This document shows positions 54,784-63,513 of a DNA stretch of 64,000 nt, in pieces. The DNA is from an uncultured Gammaproteobacteria bacterium (GTDB lineage: Bacteria > Pseudomonadota > Gammaproteobacteria > Pseudomonadales > Pseudohongiellaceae), in assembly GCA_913048385.1 (NCBI GenBank), contig CAJWVZ010000014.1:1-64000 (forward strand), read 5' to 3'. The first letter of the stretch is position 1. The number at the start of each line of letters is the position of its first letter. Under the pieces are notes generated by a model. The model saw nothing but the letters and a program-made list of their open reading frames with translations, made no database searches and was not told where the DNA came from. The translations under genes were made by a program, and so were the position numbers.

Positions 54784-56472
54784 ATGACTGACACCAAGCC
54801 GATCTATATCTCTCATGCAGGCCCCTCCTTACTGGAAACACCCCTCTTGAATAAGGGCTCAGCATTCTCTGAGGGTGAGCGTCTGGCATTTAATCTCATC
54901 GGACTCTTACCTCCAAGGTATGAAAACATTGAAGATCAAGTAAAACGAGCTTATATGCAGTTCAAGAGCTTTGATGAGCCAATTAATCAGCACATCTACT
55001 TGCGAGCAGTGCAGGACAATAACGAAACCCTCTTCTATGGGCTTCTGAAAGAACATCTTGTCGAGATGCTACCGATTATCTACACGCCCACGGTTGGCGA
55101 GGCCTGCGAGCACTTTTCTGATATCTATCGTAGCGCCAGGGGCATAATTGTATCCTATGAAGAGCGGCAATTTATAGATGAGATGCTTCGAAGTGTTACA
55201 AAAAATAAAGTGAAGGTCATCGTAGTAACAGACGGAGAGCGTGTTTTAGGACTTGGCGATCAGGGCATTGGAGGTATGGGTATCGCTATTGGGAAATTAG
55301 CTATTTATACCGCGTGCGGTGGCATCAGCCCCGCATATACGCTTCCAGTAGCTCTTGATGTAGGCACCAATAATGAGACTTTATTAGATGACCCTCATTA
55401 CATGGGCACACGCCATCCACGGATAAAACAATCCGAATATGACGCGTTCGTTGATCAATTTATCGACGCAGCACAGAGGCGTTGGCCTGGAGTAATGATT
55501 CAGTTTGAAGATTTTGCTCAACCAAATGCCATGCCGATACTAAAGCGCCATCGCAATCAAGTTTGTTGCTTTAACGATGACATCCAGGGAACGGCAACAG
55601 TGACACTCGGGACCCTTCTGTCTGCTTGCCAAAAAAAAGGCGAGGAGCTAAAGCAGCAGACCGTAATCTTTGTGGGCTCTGGCTCAGCAGGTTGCGGTAT
55701 CGCGGAACAAATTATCAAAGCGATGGTTGCTCAGGGTTTAACGGATGCTGAGGGCCGAGCTAGGGTTTTTATGGTAGACCGCTCAGGCCTCCTCACTGAT
55801 GGGATGGACGATTTGCGAGATTTTATGAAAAATCTTGCTCAACCCTTATCTCTGATAAACAAATGGAATCTTGCCCCGAATAATAACCACCCAAGCTTGA
55901 TGGATGTAATCAAGAATACCAAAGCGACTATTTTAATTGGCGTCTCGGGCAAACCAGGCTTATTTACTGAGGACATTGTTCGCGAAATGGTGAAGGCCTG
56001 TTCTCGACCCATCATTTTACCTCTCAGCAATCCGTCCCAACATGCTGAAGCCCATCCGCACGACGTCCTAGAATGGACTAATGGGAAAGCCATTGTTGCC
56101 ACCGGCAGTCCATTTAAACCGGCTAAGTACGACGGCGAAACTTTTGAGATATCACAATGCAACAACAGCTACGTGTTCCCCGGTGTAGGCTTAGGTGTTA
56201 TTTCTTGCAATGCAAAGTTAATCAGTGACGAGATGTTAATGGCGGCCAGTAGGACTCTCGCTGATCTATCTTTGAATTCACAGGGAAAGACAAATGCCAT
56301 CTTGCCACCTCTTACATCCTTAACGGAAATCAGTCGCAAGATTGCATCAGTGGTAGCGAAGACCGCAATAAAACAGGAGCTGGCGCGAGAAATGACCGAT
56401 AACGAACTACACACTGCTATCGAGCATAATTTCTGGACGCCAGCCTACAGAGAGTATCACAGGATTGCCTAG
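54784..56472 (+). CDS. NAD-linked malic enzyme
   Basis: The 562-residue enzyme oxidatively decarboxylates malate to pyruvate. It is the long SfcA/MaeA type: [37 protein letters not shown], the metal-site QFEDF and [11 protein letters not shown], the NAD-binding [14 protein letters not shown], and [10 protein letters not shown] with [17 protein letters not shown] preference is inferred from family. It is a single-gene unit. Confidence 0.95.
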   Translation: MTDTKPIYISHAGPSLLETPLLNKGSAFSEGERLAFNLIGLLPPRYENIEDQVKRAYMQFKSFDEPINQHIYLRAVQDNNETLFYGLLKEHLVEMLPIIYTPTVGEACEHFSDIYRSARGIIVSYEERQFIDEMLRSVTKNKVKVIVVTDGERVLGLGDQGIGGMGIAIGKLAIYTACGGISPAYTLPVALDVGTNNETLLDDPHYMGTRHPRIKQSEYDAFVDQFIDAAQRRWPGVMIQFEDFAQPNAMPILKRHRNQVCCFNDDIQGTATVTLGTLLSACQKKGEELKQQTVIFVGSGSAGCGIAEQIIKAMVAQGLTDAEGRARVFMVDRSGLLTDGMDDLRDFMKNLAQPLSLINKWNLAPNNNHPSLMDVIKNTKATILIGVSGKPGLFTEDIVREMVKACSRPIILPLSNPSQHAEAHPHDVLEWTNGKAIVATGSPFKPAKYDGETFEISQCNNSYVFPGVGLGVISCNAKLISDEMLMAASRTLADLSLNSQGKTNAILPPLTSLTEISRKIASVVAKTAIKQELAREMTDNELHTAIEHNFWTPAYREYHRIA

Positions 56473-56507
56473 CACATAGACAATGTAACTAAGATACAGA
56501 TACCTTG

Positions 56508-56891
56508 TTAATCAGATGATGACGCTGTTATGTAGGTCATAAAAGAATTTTCGCAAGTATAGACAGACTGATACAGGGCAGCAAAAGAAGCACCGTCTGC
56601 AGTACCAGTAAACCAGTCAATAGCCTTCCCAAAATCGACTGCAGATGGTGATATTCCTATCCAGTTAACCGAATTGGTTTTTATTGGAACTTGCTGAAAT
56701 CCAACATGAGCGACATAGCTGTCCGCGATACCGGCCTTCTTTGTCAAATCCGAAAAAACTTGGACCATATTATTGACGTCCTCCATCGTTTTTCCGTCAT
56801 TTAACGTGCACTCAAAGGTTTCAACGATTGGCCCGGCAAAGCTATAAGACACAATGAACATTGAGACAAACATTCCTAATAATTTTTTCAT
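56508..56891 (-). CDS. Small secreted protein of unknown function
   Basis: The 127-residue precursor starts at ATG 56891 (GGAG site) with a signal peptide ending at SFAGP. The mature part has a predicted alpha/beta pattern beginning TFECTLNDGKTMEDVNNMVQVFSDLTKKAG, with two cysteines. It recalls dimeric alpha-beta-barrel (antibiotic-monooxygenase-like) folds, but I cannot assign it. It converges on malic enzyme. Confidence 0.6.
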   Translation of the reverse strand: MKKLLGMFVSMFIVSYSFAGPIVETFECTLNDGKTMEDVNNMVQVFSDLTKKAGIADSYVAHVGFQQVPIKTNSVNWIGISPSAVDFGKAIDWFTGTADGASFAALYQSVYTCENSFMTYITASSSD

Positions 56892-57049
56892 CAAGAACTC
56901 CACAGGTTAAGGCAATTAATCAAACTTCTCCGAGAGAATAACCGCAACAAACAGAAATTAAAACCTCTATTACATTTGGTTGAATATTTTTAAAAGCTCA
57001 ATAGAATATCGATGATCAATGAAGTCTAAAAAAAACAAAAGGACGCGAA

Positions 57050-58135
57050 ATGTTGAAAACCAAACTTGAACTTTACCTTTCTCCTGTTGCAACGTGGTTT
57101 GCTACATTTACATTTTTACTCGCTTTTTCCTGCTCTTATGCCCAGCAGCCTCCCCCACCATCCGGCGCCTATGATGGATCTCCATATCTGGGGCAAGTAA
57201 GAAACACTTATCTGTACTCTGGTATTTGGGAGCGGTCGAACCTTTCGAAGCGGGATCGCAGCATGATTACAGTCGCAGTTAATCAAGCTTTATATGCAAC
57301 GAACGAACTTCGCCTTCATATGGGTCGCGCTTTAGATAACGGGATTACTCAAACAGAGTTATCAGAGATCATAGCCCACGTTCTCTGGTACTCGGGGTTC
57401 CCAACTGGTGTCAATGCTGCAAGGGTTGCGGCTGAAGTTTTTGCTGAGCGCAACCTTCCTGCCATACCACCCGAAGCTTCACCTCGCCAAACGCATAAAG
57501 AATCTGAGTTTGAGTTCCCAGATGCATTCCCGCAAACACCTTACCTCAGAGATTTACTGAACCAGGTTGTCTATGCGGAAACTTGGAAGCGAACCGAATT
57601 ATCTCCTCGGGATAGAAGTATGATTACTGTAGCTGTTGGCACCGCATTATATGCCTCTAGCGAAGTGCGCTACCACGTCGGCAGAGCGCTGGATAACGGC
57701 GTAACGCAGGATGAAATCTCAGAGATAATTACTCATGTTACTTTCTATTCTGGCTTCCCCACTGGAGTAAACGCGTCAAGAATAGCGGCAGCAGTTTTTT
57801 CAGGCAGAGGACTCCCCCTTCCAGCTGGCCGTTTTCCCGGTGCTCCCTACCTAGAAGAGTTAATCGACGGTTTAGTTCTCGGTGAAACTTGGACTCGCGA
57901 TCAATTATCTCTCCGAGACCGAAGTCTAGCGACCATCGCTGTAACATTAGCCGGCTATCAGTCAGACCAATTGCGAGCGCACCTCTCGCGTGGCTTAGAT
58001 AACGGCGTAACTACGCAAGAGATATCAGAACTGATTGCTCATGTAACCCTTTATTCAGGATTTCCCACCGGAGTGAACGCATCCAAGTTGTTCGTCGAAA
58101 TATTACAAAAACGTGGTATGCCGCTTCCTAAGTAA
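57050..58135 (+). CDS. Exported protein with three carboxymuconolactone decarboxylase-like repeats
   Basis: The 361-residue precursor has a signal peptide (cleavage near SYAQQ). Three similar modules follow, at about 40-135, 155-250 and 265-355. Each has the order SPYL/APYL, LSxRDRS(M/L), LRxHxxRxLDNGxTxxEISExIxHVxxYSGFPTGVNA. This is the CMD/AhpD fold. The catalytic CxxC of AhpD is absent, and the mature protein has no cysteine. A gamma-carboxymuconolactone decarboxylase-like or binding role is possible. Three copies may build one half of the hexamer usual in CMD proteins. The gene has an AAAGGACG site and precedes the beta-lactamase-like gene by 44 bases. Confidence 0.8.
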   Translation: MLKTKLELYLSPVATWFATFTFLLAFSCSYAQQPPPPSGAYDGSPYLGQVRNTYLYSGIWERSNLSKRDRSMITVAVNQALYATNELRLHMGRALDNGITQTELSEIIAHVLWYSGFPTGVNAARVAAEVFAERNLPAIPPEASPRQTHKESEFEFPDAFPQTPYLRDLLNQVVYAETWKRTELSPRDRSMITVAVGTALYASSEVRYHVGRALDNGVTQDEISEIITHVTFYSGFPTGVNASRIAAAVFSGRGLPLPAGRFPGAPYLEELIDGLVLGETWTRDQLSLRDRSLATIAVTLAGYQSDQLRAHLSRGLDNGVTTQEISELIAHVTLYSGFPTGVNASKLFVEILQKRGMPLPK

Positions 58136-58179
58136 TTCAGTCGGGTAAAAGAGGTATGTAGACTACAAAAGGATAAGCT

Positions 58180-59703
58180 ATGTGTCAGCAAACAAAACAG
58201 CGAATAATGTTGGTATACATGCAATACGCATCTATACTAATTGTTTTAGCCGGCATATTTACTGCTTCTATAGCAAATTCTGCTGAACGCTCTGAACTTT
58301 TTCATAGCAGAACAGGCTTATTTGAGGCCTGGATGGAAAACCTAACGCGCACATTCGATCTGCCTGGGGTCTCCGTCGGCGTAGTTCATGGTCAAGAATT
58401 GGTATACGCAAAGACCTTTGGCTATAGCGACATTAGAAAAAAGGTGCGCGCAACTGACCAAACTCTTTACTCGGTCGCTTCGCTCTCCAAACTTTTTACG
58501 GCTATTGGCCTCATGCAGCTCATTAAAGAAAGACAGATCGAACTCGATGATGCAGCGGTGCAATACATCCCAGAATTATTCCAACTGCAGTCGAGCAAAA
58601 CAGATATTGAATTAATCACCATTCGATCGATTTTGCGTCATACAACCGGGCTCCCTATCAATAACAACTACCTCTTGACATCTGCTTCCCCTGTTATAAA
58701 AGATTTGACTCAAATTTTAGAGGGTCTCAGCGAACAAAAATTAATACACCCACCCAACAGCCGCTTTCATTACTCAAATCTTGCGATGAGCCTTGGTGGG
58801 ATAATTATCGCAAGAGTTGCCCAGAAAGATTACTCCCAGTATATCAAGGACACCATTTTCACCCCTTTACGTATGAATGCATCTTCTTTTGATATTCCAC
58901 TCAGAAATGGAGCGGCGATCGGCTACTCACGAAACACAGCGAATGGCAGGAACAATACTAGTAGATGGGATATGGGAAAAGCGATAGGGATACCAGCCGC
59001 AGGATTGAAAACTAATATTCAGGATCTTTCACGCTTCGTGGCTTGGCACTTTGCAACACTCACTGGGGACCCGACCGAGATATTAGATCGCGATACCTTG
59101 GAGTATATGCAGCAAATACATTGGGCACAGCTCTCTATTGTATTGCCGAAATTAATCCAATCCGGCATCACTCAGCTCTCAGATGCCTTTGATATCGGAG
59201 GTAACGGATTAGGGTATTCTCGGACCGGGAAATTCGTCCGTCACAGCGGCGGAATTGATGGGTTTAGCGCTGAGCTTTTAATGGATAATGAAAACCAAAT
59301 TGGCGTCATTGTCCTAGCTAACAGCAGTGATGCACCCGTGAATTGGGATGCTAGCCCAAGCATTTCGCGAAACCTCTTTGAAATTATTGGGACTTCACTT
59401 TTAAAGAATTTAGACTCGGCGACTGAAGACTATAAAGAATACCAGAAAATTTTTACCGACCATCATTACTTCAATTATTACGCAATGGCGTTGAATGGGC
59501 GTTTATCCTTGATCGATCTAAATTCAGATTTTCCATTGCGTTCACCGATAACATTAAGTCCACTCCCGGAAGATGATGCCTATTTCGCACCCGATCATAA
59601 AGCCTTCTATGCAGAAGAATTCTTTGTGCGATTCAGACGTAATGACCAACAAAAAGTTACATCACTCGTATTGGCAAGCAATATACTTAATGCTACGAAA
59701 TAG
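58180..59703 (+). CDS. Exported serine hydrolase, beta-lactamase/class C fold
   Basis: The 507-residue protein has a membrane or signal segment at about 15-33. It also has the serine beta-lactamase-like motifs SLSK (Ser101, Lys104), YSN (about 208) and HSGG (about 362). These enzymes include class C beta-lactamases, DD-peptidases and esterases; the large length and lack of specific motifs favour an esterase or peptidase. ATG 58180 has an AAAGGA site. It follows the CMD-repeat gene and may be co-transcribed. Confidence 0.85.
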   Translation: MCQQTKQRIMLVYMQYASILIVLAGIFTASIANSAERSELFHSRTGLFEAWMENLTRTFDLPGVSVGVVHGQELVYAKTFGYSDIRKKVRATDQTLYSVASLSKLFTAIGLMQLIKERQIELDDAAVQYIPELFQLQSSKTDIELITIRSILRHTTGLPINNNYLLTSASPVIKDLTQILEGLSEQKLIHPPNSRFHYSNLAMSLGGIIIARVAQKDYSQYIKDTIFTPLRMNASSFDIPLRNGAAIGYSRNTANGRNNTSRWDMGKAIGIPAAGLKTNIQDLSRFVAWHFATLTGDPTEILDRDTLEYMQQIHWAQLSIVLPKLIQSGITQLSDAFDIGGNGLGYSRTGKFVRHSGGIDGFSAELLMDNENQIGVIVLANSSDAPVNWDASPSISRNLFEIIGTSLLKNLDSATEDYKEYQKIFTDHHYFNYYAMALNGRLSLIDLNSDFPLRSPITLSPLPEDDAYFAPDHKAFYAEEFFVRFRRNDQQKVTSLVLASNILNATK

Positions 59704-59835
59704 ATCCCCACTTAAAATTATTCAGGAACCAACCAGAGAATATGCAAAAGCCGGTAATTTAGACAACGTGAGGGAGTATCGTTCTTAGGTTGATAGTTAT
59801 AATAGGTTAACCCACTTACTAAAGGTGAATTTGAA

Positions 59836-60891
59836 TTGAATATACTGCTTGCCTTTATTTTAGTTGTCAGCCTTTTCGCAATGAGCTCTCATGCAGCCCC
59901 ACCGTTTTCCGGAACAGTATGGGTTGATAGTGATATTATTACACCGTCAGACCCCTCTTCTTTTATAACAATTACTCCTATTTCTTCTGAGTCAAGACCG
60001 ATTTTCGACCGTCGAGCAAACAACGGTTCGGGAGGGTGGCTAACCTTAAACCCGACTATGTTCTCTGCTTTTTATCTCGATGGTAATGCAATTGAGATTC
60101 AAGTTAATCCGGAATTTGATTTTGATGAGGCGGCAAGCAAGGCAGAATTTTACGGGAGGGCGATTGGCCAACTACCTAAATTATTAAGAACCGACGTAAA
60201 AACTGTTTGGATACACAAAGGAGATGAAGCCTTTGGTGGGGGCAATGATAACCTTTTAATCCACACCGACAGTACGGGTTATCATGGCGAAGCGCTTGAG
60301 GAAACTTTATTTCATGAAGCGTGCCATACATCATTAGATTCCCGAGTTTATGGTAATGCATGGTCTAATGCTCAAAATCTAGACAATGAATTTATTTCTA
60401 TTTACGCCAAAAATTACCCGGAAAGAGAGGATGTTGCGGAAAGTTGCGCGCTTTATTATGCAGTTAAATTTAGACCCGATCGTCTTACCCAGAGCCTTGT
60501 ATCCCTTGTGAACGAAACGATTCAGAATAGAATTCTTGTATTTGATTCTTTTGACATGAAACCTGTTTCAAAAGCTGACGTCCCTGCAAGTTACGAAGCT
60601 TCCTCAGGACAATTAATTCTCCCTGCTGTCAAAGCAGCAGGCAAGAACTACGAATTAATTCTAGAGTTGACTGACCCAGGAAGTTTAGTTTTTTCTCTTC
60701 AATCAGCCATAGAAACAGAATCGTCAAACTATGTTGACACAGCTATATATAGCGACGGCCTGCTGTCAGTACCTCTATTTCTCATCAAGAGTGATACCTT
60801 TTCAATTACCTTGGAATTGATCACGTCTCAAGAAGGCGCGATTGACTTTAAATACCTTACACATGTTAAAAAAGAGCTGATTGCTAATTAA
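59836..60891 (+). CDS. Candidate exported zinc metallopeptidase
   Basis: The 351-residue precursor starts with TTG 59836, preceded by an AAAGGTG site, and has a signal peptide ending near SSHAAP. A HEACH motif (His160, Glu161, His164) fits HExxH. A second acidic block EREDVAES, about 35 residues later, could give the third ligand. Thus a gluzincin-like metallopeptidase is suggested. The C-terminal 130 residues look beta-rich. No named family is recognised, and the start codon is unusual. Confidence 0.6.
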   Translation: MNILLAFILVVSLFAMSSHAAPPFSGTVWVDSDIITPSDPSSFITITPISSESRPIFDRRANNGSGGWLTLNPTMFSAFYLDGNAIEIQVNPEFDFDEAASKAEFYGRAIGQLPKLLRTDVKTVWIHKGDEAFGGGNDNLLIHTDSTGYHGEALEETLFHEACHTSLDSRVYGNAWSNAQNLDNEFISIYAKNYPEREDVAESCALYYAVKFRPDRLTQSLVSLVNETIQNRILVFDSFDMKPVSKADVPASYEASSGQLILPAVKAAGKNYELILELTDPGSLVFSLQSAIETESSNYVDTAIYSDGLLSVPLFLIKSDTFSITLELITSQEGAIDFKYLTHVKKELIAN

Positions 60892-61029
60892 AACCTGGCG
60901 TTTAAAACCTTCAGCATCCTATCATCAATAGCAAGGCCGGATGATTTTGAGGGTGATATAGATGGAGGTATACATATTTTCACCATCTCACAGGCAGTCG
61001 TTCATGCTTAACGCCAGCTCCTGAACGAA

Positions 61030-61212
61030 TTAATCTTTTCCTTTGACCTGATTACGACCGCACTTCTCGCACCCCATAATTTGGCAAATCCCATAATTAT
61101 CAGCTTCAGCTAGATCCCTTTTCCCCGCCAAGTACATTCGACAATGCGAGACAGGCCCTCTCGAATATGAAAAAGCTAATGTACTTTGAATGTTATTAGT
61201 AATGATTATCAT
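61030..61212 (-). CDS. Possible small Cys-rich protein under a Fur box
   Basis: A 60-codon minus-strand frame begins within the Fur-box palindrome (61201-61213), so the longest form is doubtful. A shorter form from Met27 (ATG 61134) is more plausible: MYLAGKRDLAEADNYGICQIMGCEKCGRN. Its Cys-Gln-Ile-Met-Gly-Cys and Cys-Glu-Lys-Cys spacing could bind a metal. No ribosome-binding site is convincing for either. The remaining part of the 396-base gap 60892-61287 has no further gene. Confidence 0.35.
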   Translation of the reverse strand: MIIITNNIQSTLAFSYSRGPVSHCRMYLAGKRDLAEADNYGICQIMGCEKCGRNQVKGKD

Positions 61213-61239
61213 TGGCGTTTAGGTCCGAATGTAGATAAA
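61201..61239 (+). promoter_or_regulatory. Fur box overlapping a possible promoter of the PepSY operon
   Basis: AATGAT-T-ATCATT (61201-61213) is a perfect Fur-like palindrome. It overlaps a possible -35 TTGGCG (61212-61217), followed after 16 bases by GATAAA (61234-61239). The first gene of the operon starts at 61288. A second -10-like TATAAT lies at 61252-61257. Fur control of this operon is inferred. Confidence 0.6.
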
Positions 61240-61287
61240 ATTTGCTCCCATTATAATTACTCGAACTAACTTAATAATAGTGCTGCC

Positions 61288-61602
61288 ATGATAATTGCTG
61301 TGTCTCTCCTTTGGCTTGCTGCCTTAACCGCTTACTGTTCCTCTAAGCAGCAATTGTTACTTAAACGCCCCCTCTCTAAGTTATCGGGCTGGGGGGGGTT
61401 TGTAATCTTATTTTTTACTGCATGGCTGTTTCTATTAGGCAGCTACTCCTCGCTGTCAGCATTTCTGTTGGCTTTAAGTTATGTAATGGCAGCATGGCTC
61501 GCTACGATTTTTATTCTGGGACATTTCCAATTGAGCCTCTGGCAGTTTGGTTCGGCTGGCGGCGCCCTATCGATAGCTATTTTCTATATGGGCCTTTTTT
61601 AA
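61288..61602 (+). CDS. DUF3325-like small membrane protein
   Basis: The 104-residue protein has three hydrophobic segments and the length and position of DUF3325 proteins, which accompany PepSY membrane proteins in iron-related operons. The codons for its GWGGF stretch contain a run of eight G (61391-61398). The stop TAA overlaps the next start by one base (TAATG), indicating translational coupling. Confidence 0.7.
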   Translation: MIIAVSLLWLAALTAYCSSKQQLLLKRPLSKLSGWGGFVILFFTAWLFLLGSYSSLSAFLLALSYVMAAWLATIFILGHFQLSLWQFGSAGGALSIAIFYMGLF

Positions 61603-61862
61603 TGTGGGCCAAGAGTTTCGCTGGAGTATTAGGAGGACTACTGATCTCAATATCAGTGATGGCAACATTCTACTATACCCTACCACTCACTGCGGACGCC
61701 CGAATCATGATCGGATTGATATTGGGCTGGATCGTTTGGGCCGCTGTTATGGTGTGGAGCTATGCCAGTGATTGCGGAAAACAGGCTTGGGTGCGGGTGG
61801 GCGGACTTTTTTTGGTGACAGCAGGCCTCAATGCGATGCTTGTTTTTTTGGTTAGTCCTTAA
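61602..61862 (+). CDS. DUF3649-like small membrane protein
   Basis: The 86-residue protein has three hydrophobic segments: FAGVLGGLLISISVMATFYYTLP, IGLILGWIVWAAVMVWSY and VGGLFLVTAGLNAMLVFLV. This fits DUF3649-type partners of PepSY proteins. The start ATG 61602 overlaps the stop of the preceding gene by one base. The longer upstream frame overlaps that gene and is rejected. Confidence 0.65.
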   Translation: MWAKSFAGVLGGLLISISVMATFYYTLPLTADARIMIGLILGWIVWAAVMVWSYASDCGKQAWVRVGGLFLVTAGLNAMLVFLVSP

Positions 61863-61891
61863 TAACTGGCTTGTAATTCGGAGAGAACTTC

Positions 61892-63499
61892 ATGGACAAA
61901 GATTTCATCAAAAGAAATACTGAAGCACATGGTTGGCTTGGATTAATAATATCCTCAATGCTTTTTGTTGTCTTTTTCACGGGGTCAATCAGTTTCTTTC
62001 GCCACGACATCGAGCTTTGGGCTATTCAGGGGCATTTCCAATTTGATGGCTATAACCCAGCGGAATATTTGAGCGTGAGCGAAGTGTTCGAAATGACACT
62101 GTCAGGCCGATCGTACGACCCTCGAGAACCTCAGATTGTATATCCTCCTACGCGGAAAGAACCCTACTATCGAGCATACGTTAATCTCGATGAAGAAAAG
62201 GTGAGTAAAGAAAGTGAATATTTACTCATTGACCCGCGCAGTGGGCAAATTATGGGTAGCCTTGATAACTTTTTCTTGGCGGATTTTTTGTATCGATTAC
62301 ATTACAGTTTGAATCTGCCTCTAGGCAACTATCTAATTGGTTTTGTGACTCTAGCTTTTCTCTATACCATTTTTTCGGGTGTACTAATTCACGCTAAAGA
62401 CATGGTAAGAGGGTTCTTCCGTTATCGCCCTAAGGGCAGACTACGCAGTCAGCTTCTCGATATACACAATGTCATAGGCGTAATTTCCCTGCCATATACC
62501 CTCATGCTAGCGATTACAGGTTTAATATTTAATTTAGTCATTATCTATCAGGTTGCCTTCGCCTTCATTTTGTATCAGGGTGACGTTGATGCATTGCTCT
62601 CAGATGCGGGAATATTTTCATCGGCCTCTGAATGGTCGAATGAGCCTTGGGAATCCCCACCGATCGATGACCTTTATCAACAACAACTGCAAAAATGGGG
62701 CACTGTCCCTGCCCAAGCTAGGATTACAAACTACGGTGACAGCGGCGCTACTTTTGAAATCTTTGGAGATACTGCAGAGGGTTTAGGTGGACGCTACAGT
62801 ATTTCCTACAATTTGAGTGATCAGAGCATAAACTATAGTGAACCAAGCAATACGCCTAATATTGTCACTGAAGGTATTGGTGTAGTCAGCTCACTTCACT
62901 TTGGTAATTTTGCTGGTTTTGATCTTCGGGCCATATATTTCTTACTCGGCATCGCAGTTTGCGCACTGATTGTTACTGGAAATTTGCTTTGGGTTTCACA
63001 GCGCGAAGGAAAAATGAGCAGCGCAAAGCTAGTTTTTATTGATCGCTTTACACTAGCCAGCACCGCTGGGTTAGCCGTCGCCACTGCCATCTCTTTTTTA
63101 GCTGAGAGAATTCTTCCAGTCAGCATGGCTAACAGAGCTGACATGTTAGTGAATTGCTTTGTCGGTAGCCTTTTGTTTGCAACGGTCTATATTTGGTTTG
63201 CAAGAAACAGACGAAAGGCGCTGGTTAACTTACTCAGTTGTTTTTCTCTCATTTGCGTTTCAATAGTCTCCGTTGACCTTATATTTTTCAACAAGGCTTT
63301 AATGTCGGCAATCGACAGCGGTCAGATAGCCTTATTAGGTGTTGATGCTGCGATCATAATTTCCGCTGGATTGGTTGGATTCTTGACCTGGAGGTTGTAT
63401 CAGCGTGGTAAAATTCGGTCCGAGCCTGAGCCTGAGCCTGAGCCTGAGAAAAAAGCTACTGTCTTGGAAACACCAGTTTTACCCCCGGTCTCCAGGTAG
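61892..63499 (+). CDS. PepSY-associated membrane protein
   Basis: The 535-residue inner-membrane protein has the PepSY-TM layout. A first helix follows RNTEAHGWLGLI (about 8-30), a periplasmic PepSY domain (about 50-140) contains YLLIDPRSGQIMGS, and LHYSLNLPLGNYLIG leads to further helices. A second periplasmic domain follows, then C-terminal helices. Conserved His in HGWLG, FRHD, RLHYS and DIHNVIG are haem-ligand-like. Such proteins are linked to reduction of ferric siderophores or haem. The C-terminus has a short Glu-Pro repeat. ATG 61892 has a GGAGAG site. Confidence 0.83.
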   Translation: MDKDFIKRNTEAHGWLGLIISSMLFVVFFTGSISFFRHDIELWAIQGHFQFDGYNPAEYLSVSEVFEMTLSGRSYDPREPQIVYPPTRKEPYYRAYVNLDEEKVSKESEYLLIDPRSGQIMGSLDNFFLADFLYRLHYSLNLPLGNYLIGFVTLAFLYTIFSGVLIHAKDMVRGFFRYRPKGRLRSQLLDIHNVIGVISLPYTLMLAITGLIFNLVIIYQVAFAFILYQGDVDALLSDAGIFSSASEWSNEPWESPPIDDLYQQQLQKWGTVPAQARITNYGDSGATFEIFGDTAEGLGGRYSISYNLSDQSINYSEPSNTPNIVTEGIGVVSSLHFGNFAGFDLRAIYFLLGIAVCALIVTGNLLWVSQREGKMSSAKLVFIDRFTLASTAGLAVATAISFLAERILPVSMANRADMLVNCFVGSLLFATVYIWFARNRRKALVNLLSCFSLICVSIVSVDLIFFNKALMSAIDSGQIALLGVDAAIIISAGLVGFLTWRLYQRGKIRSEPEPEPEPEKKATVLETPVLPPVSR

Positions 63500-63513
63500 T
63501 TAAATTGCCAATT

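Noticed and set aside
60895-61020. Inverted repeat CTGGCGTT/AACGCCAG about 110 bases apart
   Set aside because: Only eight bases pair over a long distance, there is no transposase, and the flanks do not match. Chance is the simplest explanation.
63419-63450. GAGCCT hexamer repeat in the PepSY gene considered as a regulatory repeat
   Set aside because: It encodes a short in-frame Glu-Pro stretch, common in membrane-protein tails, and does not look like a binding site array.
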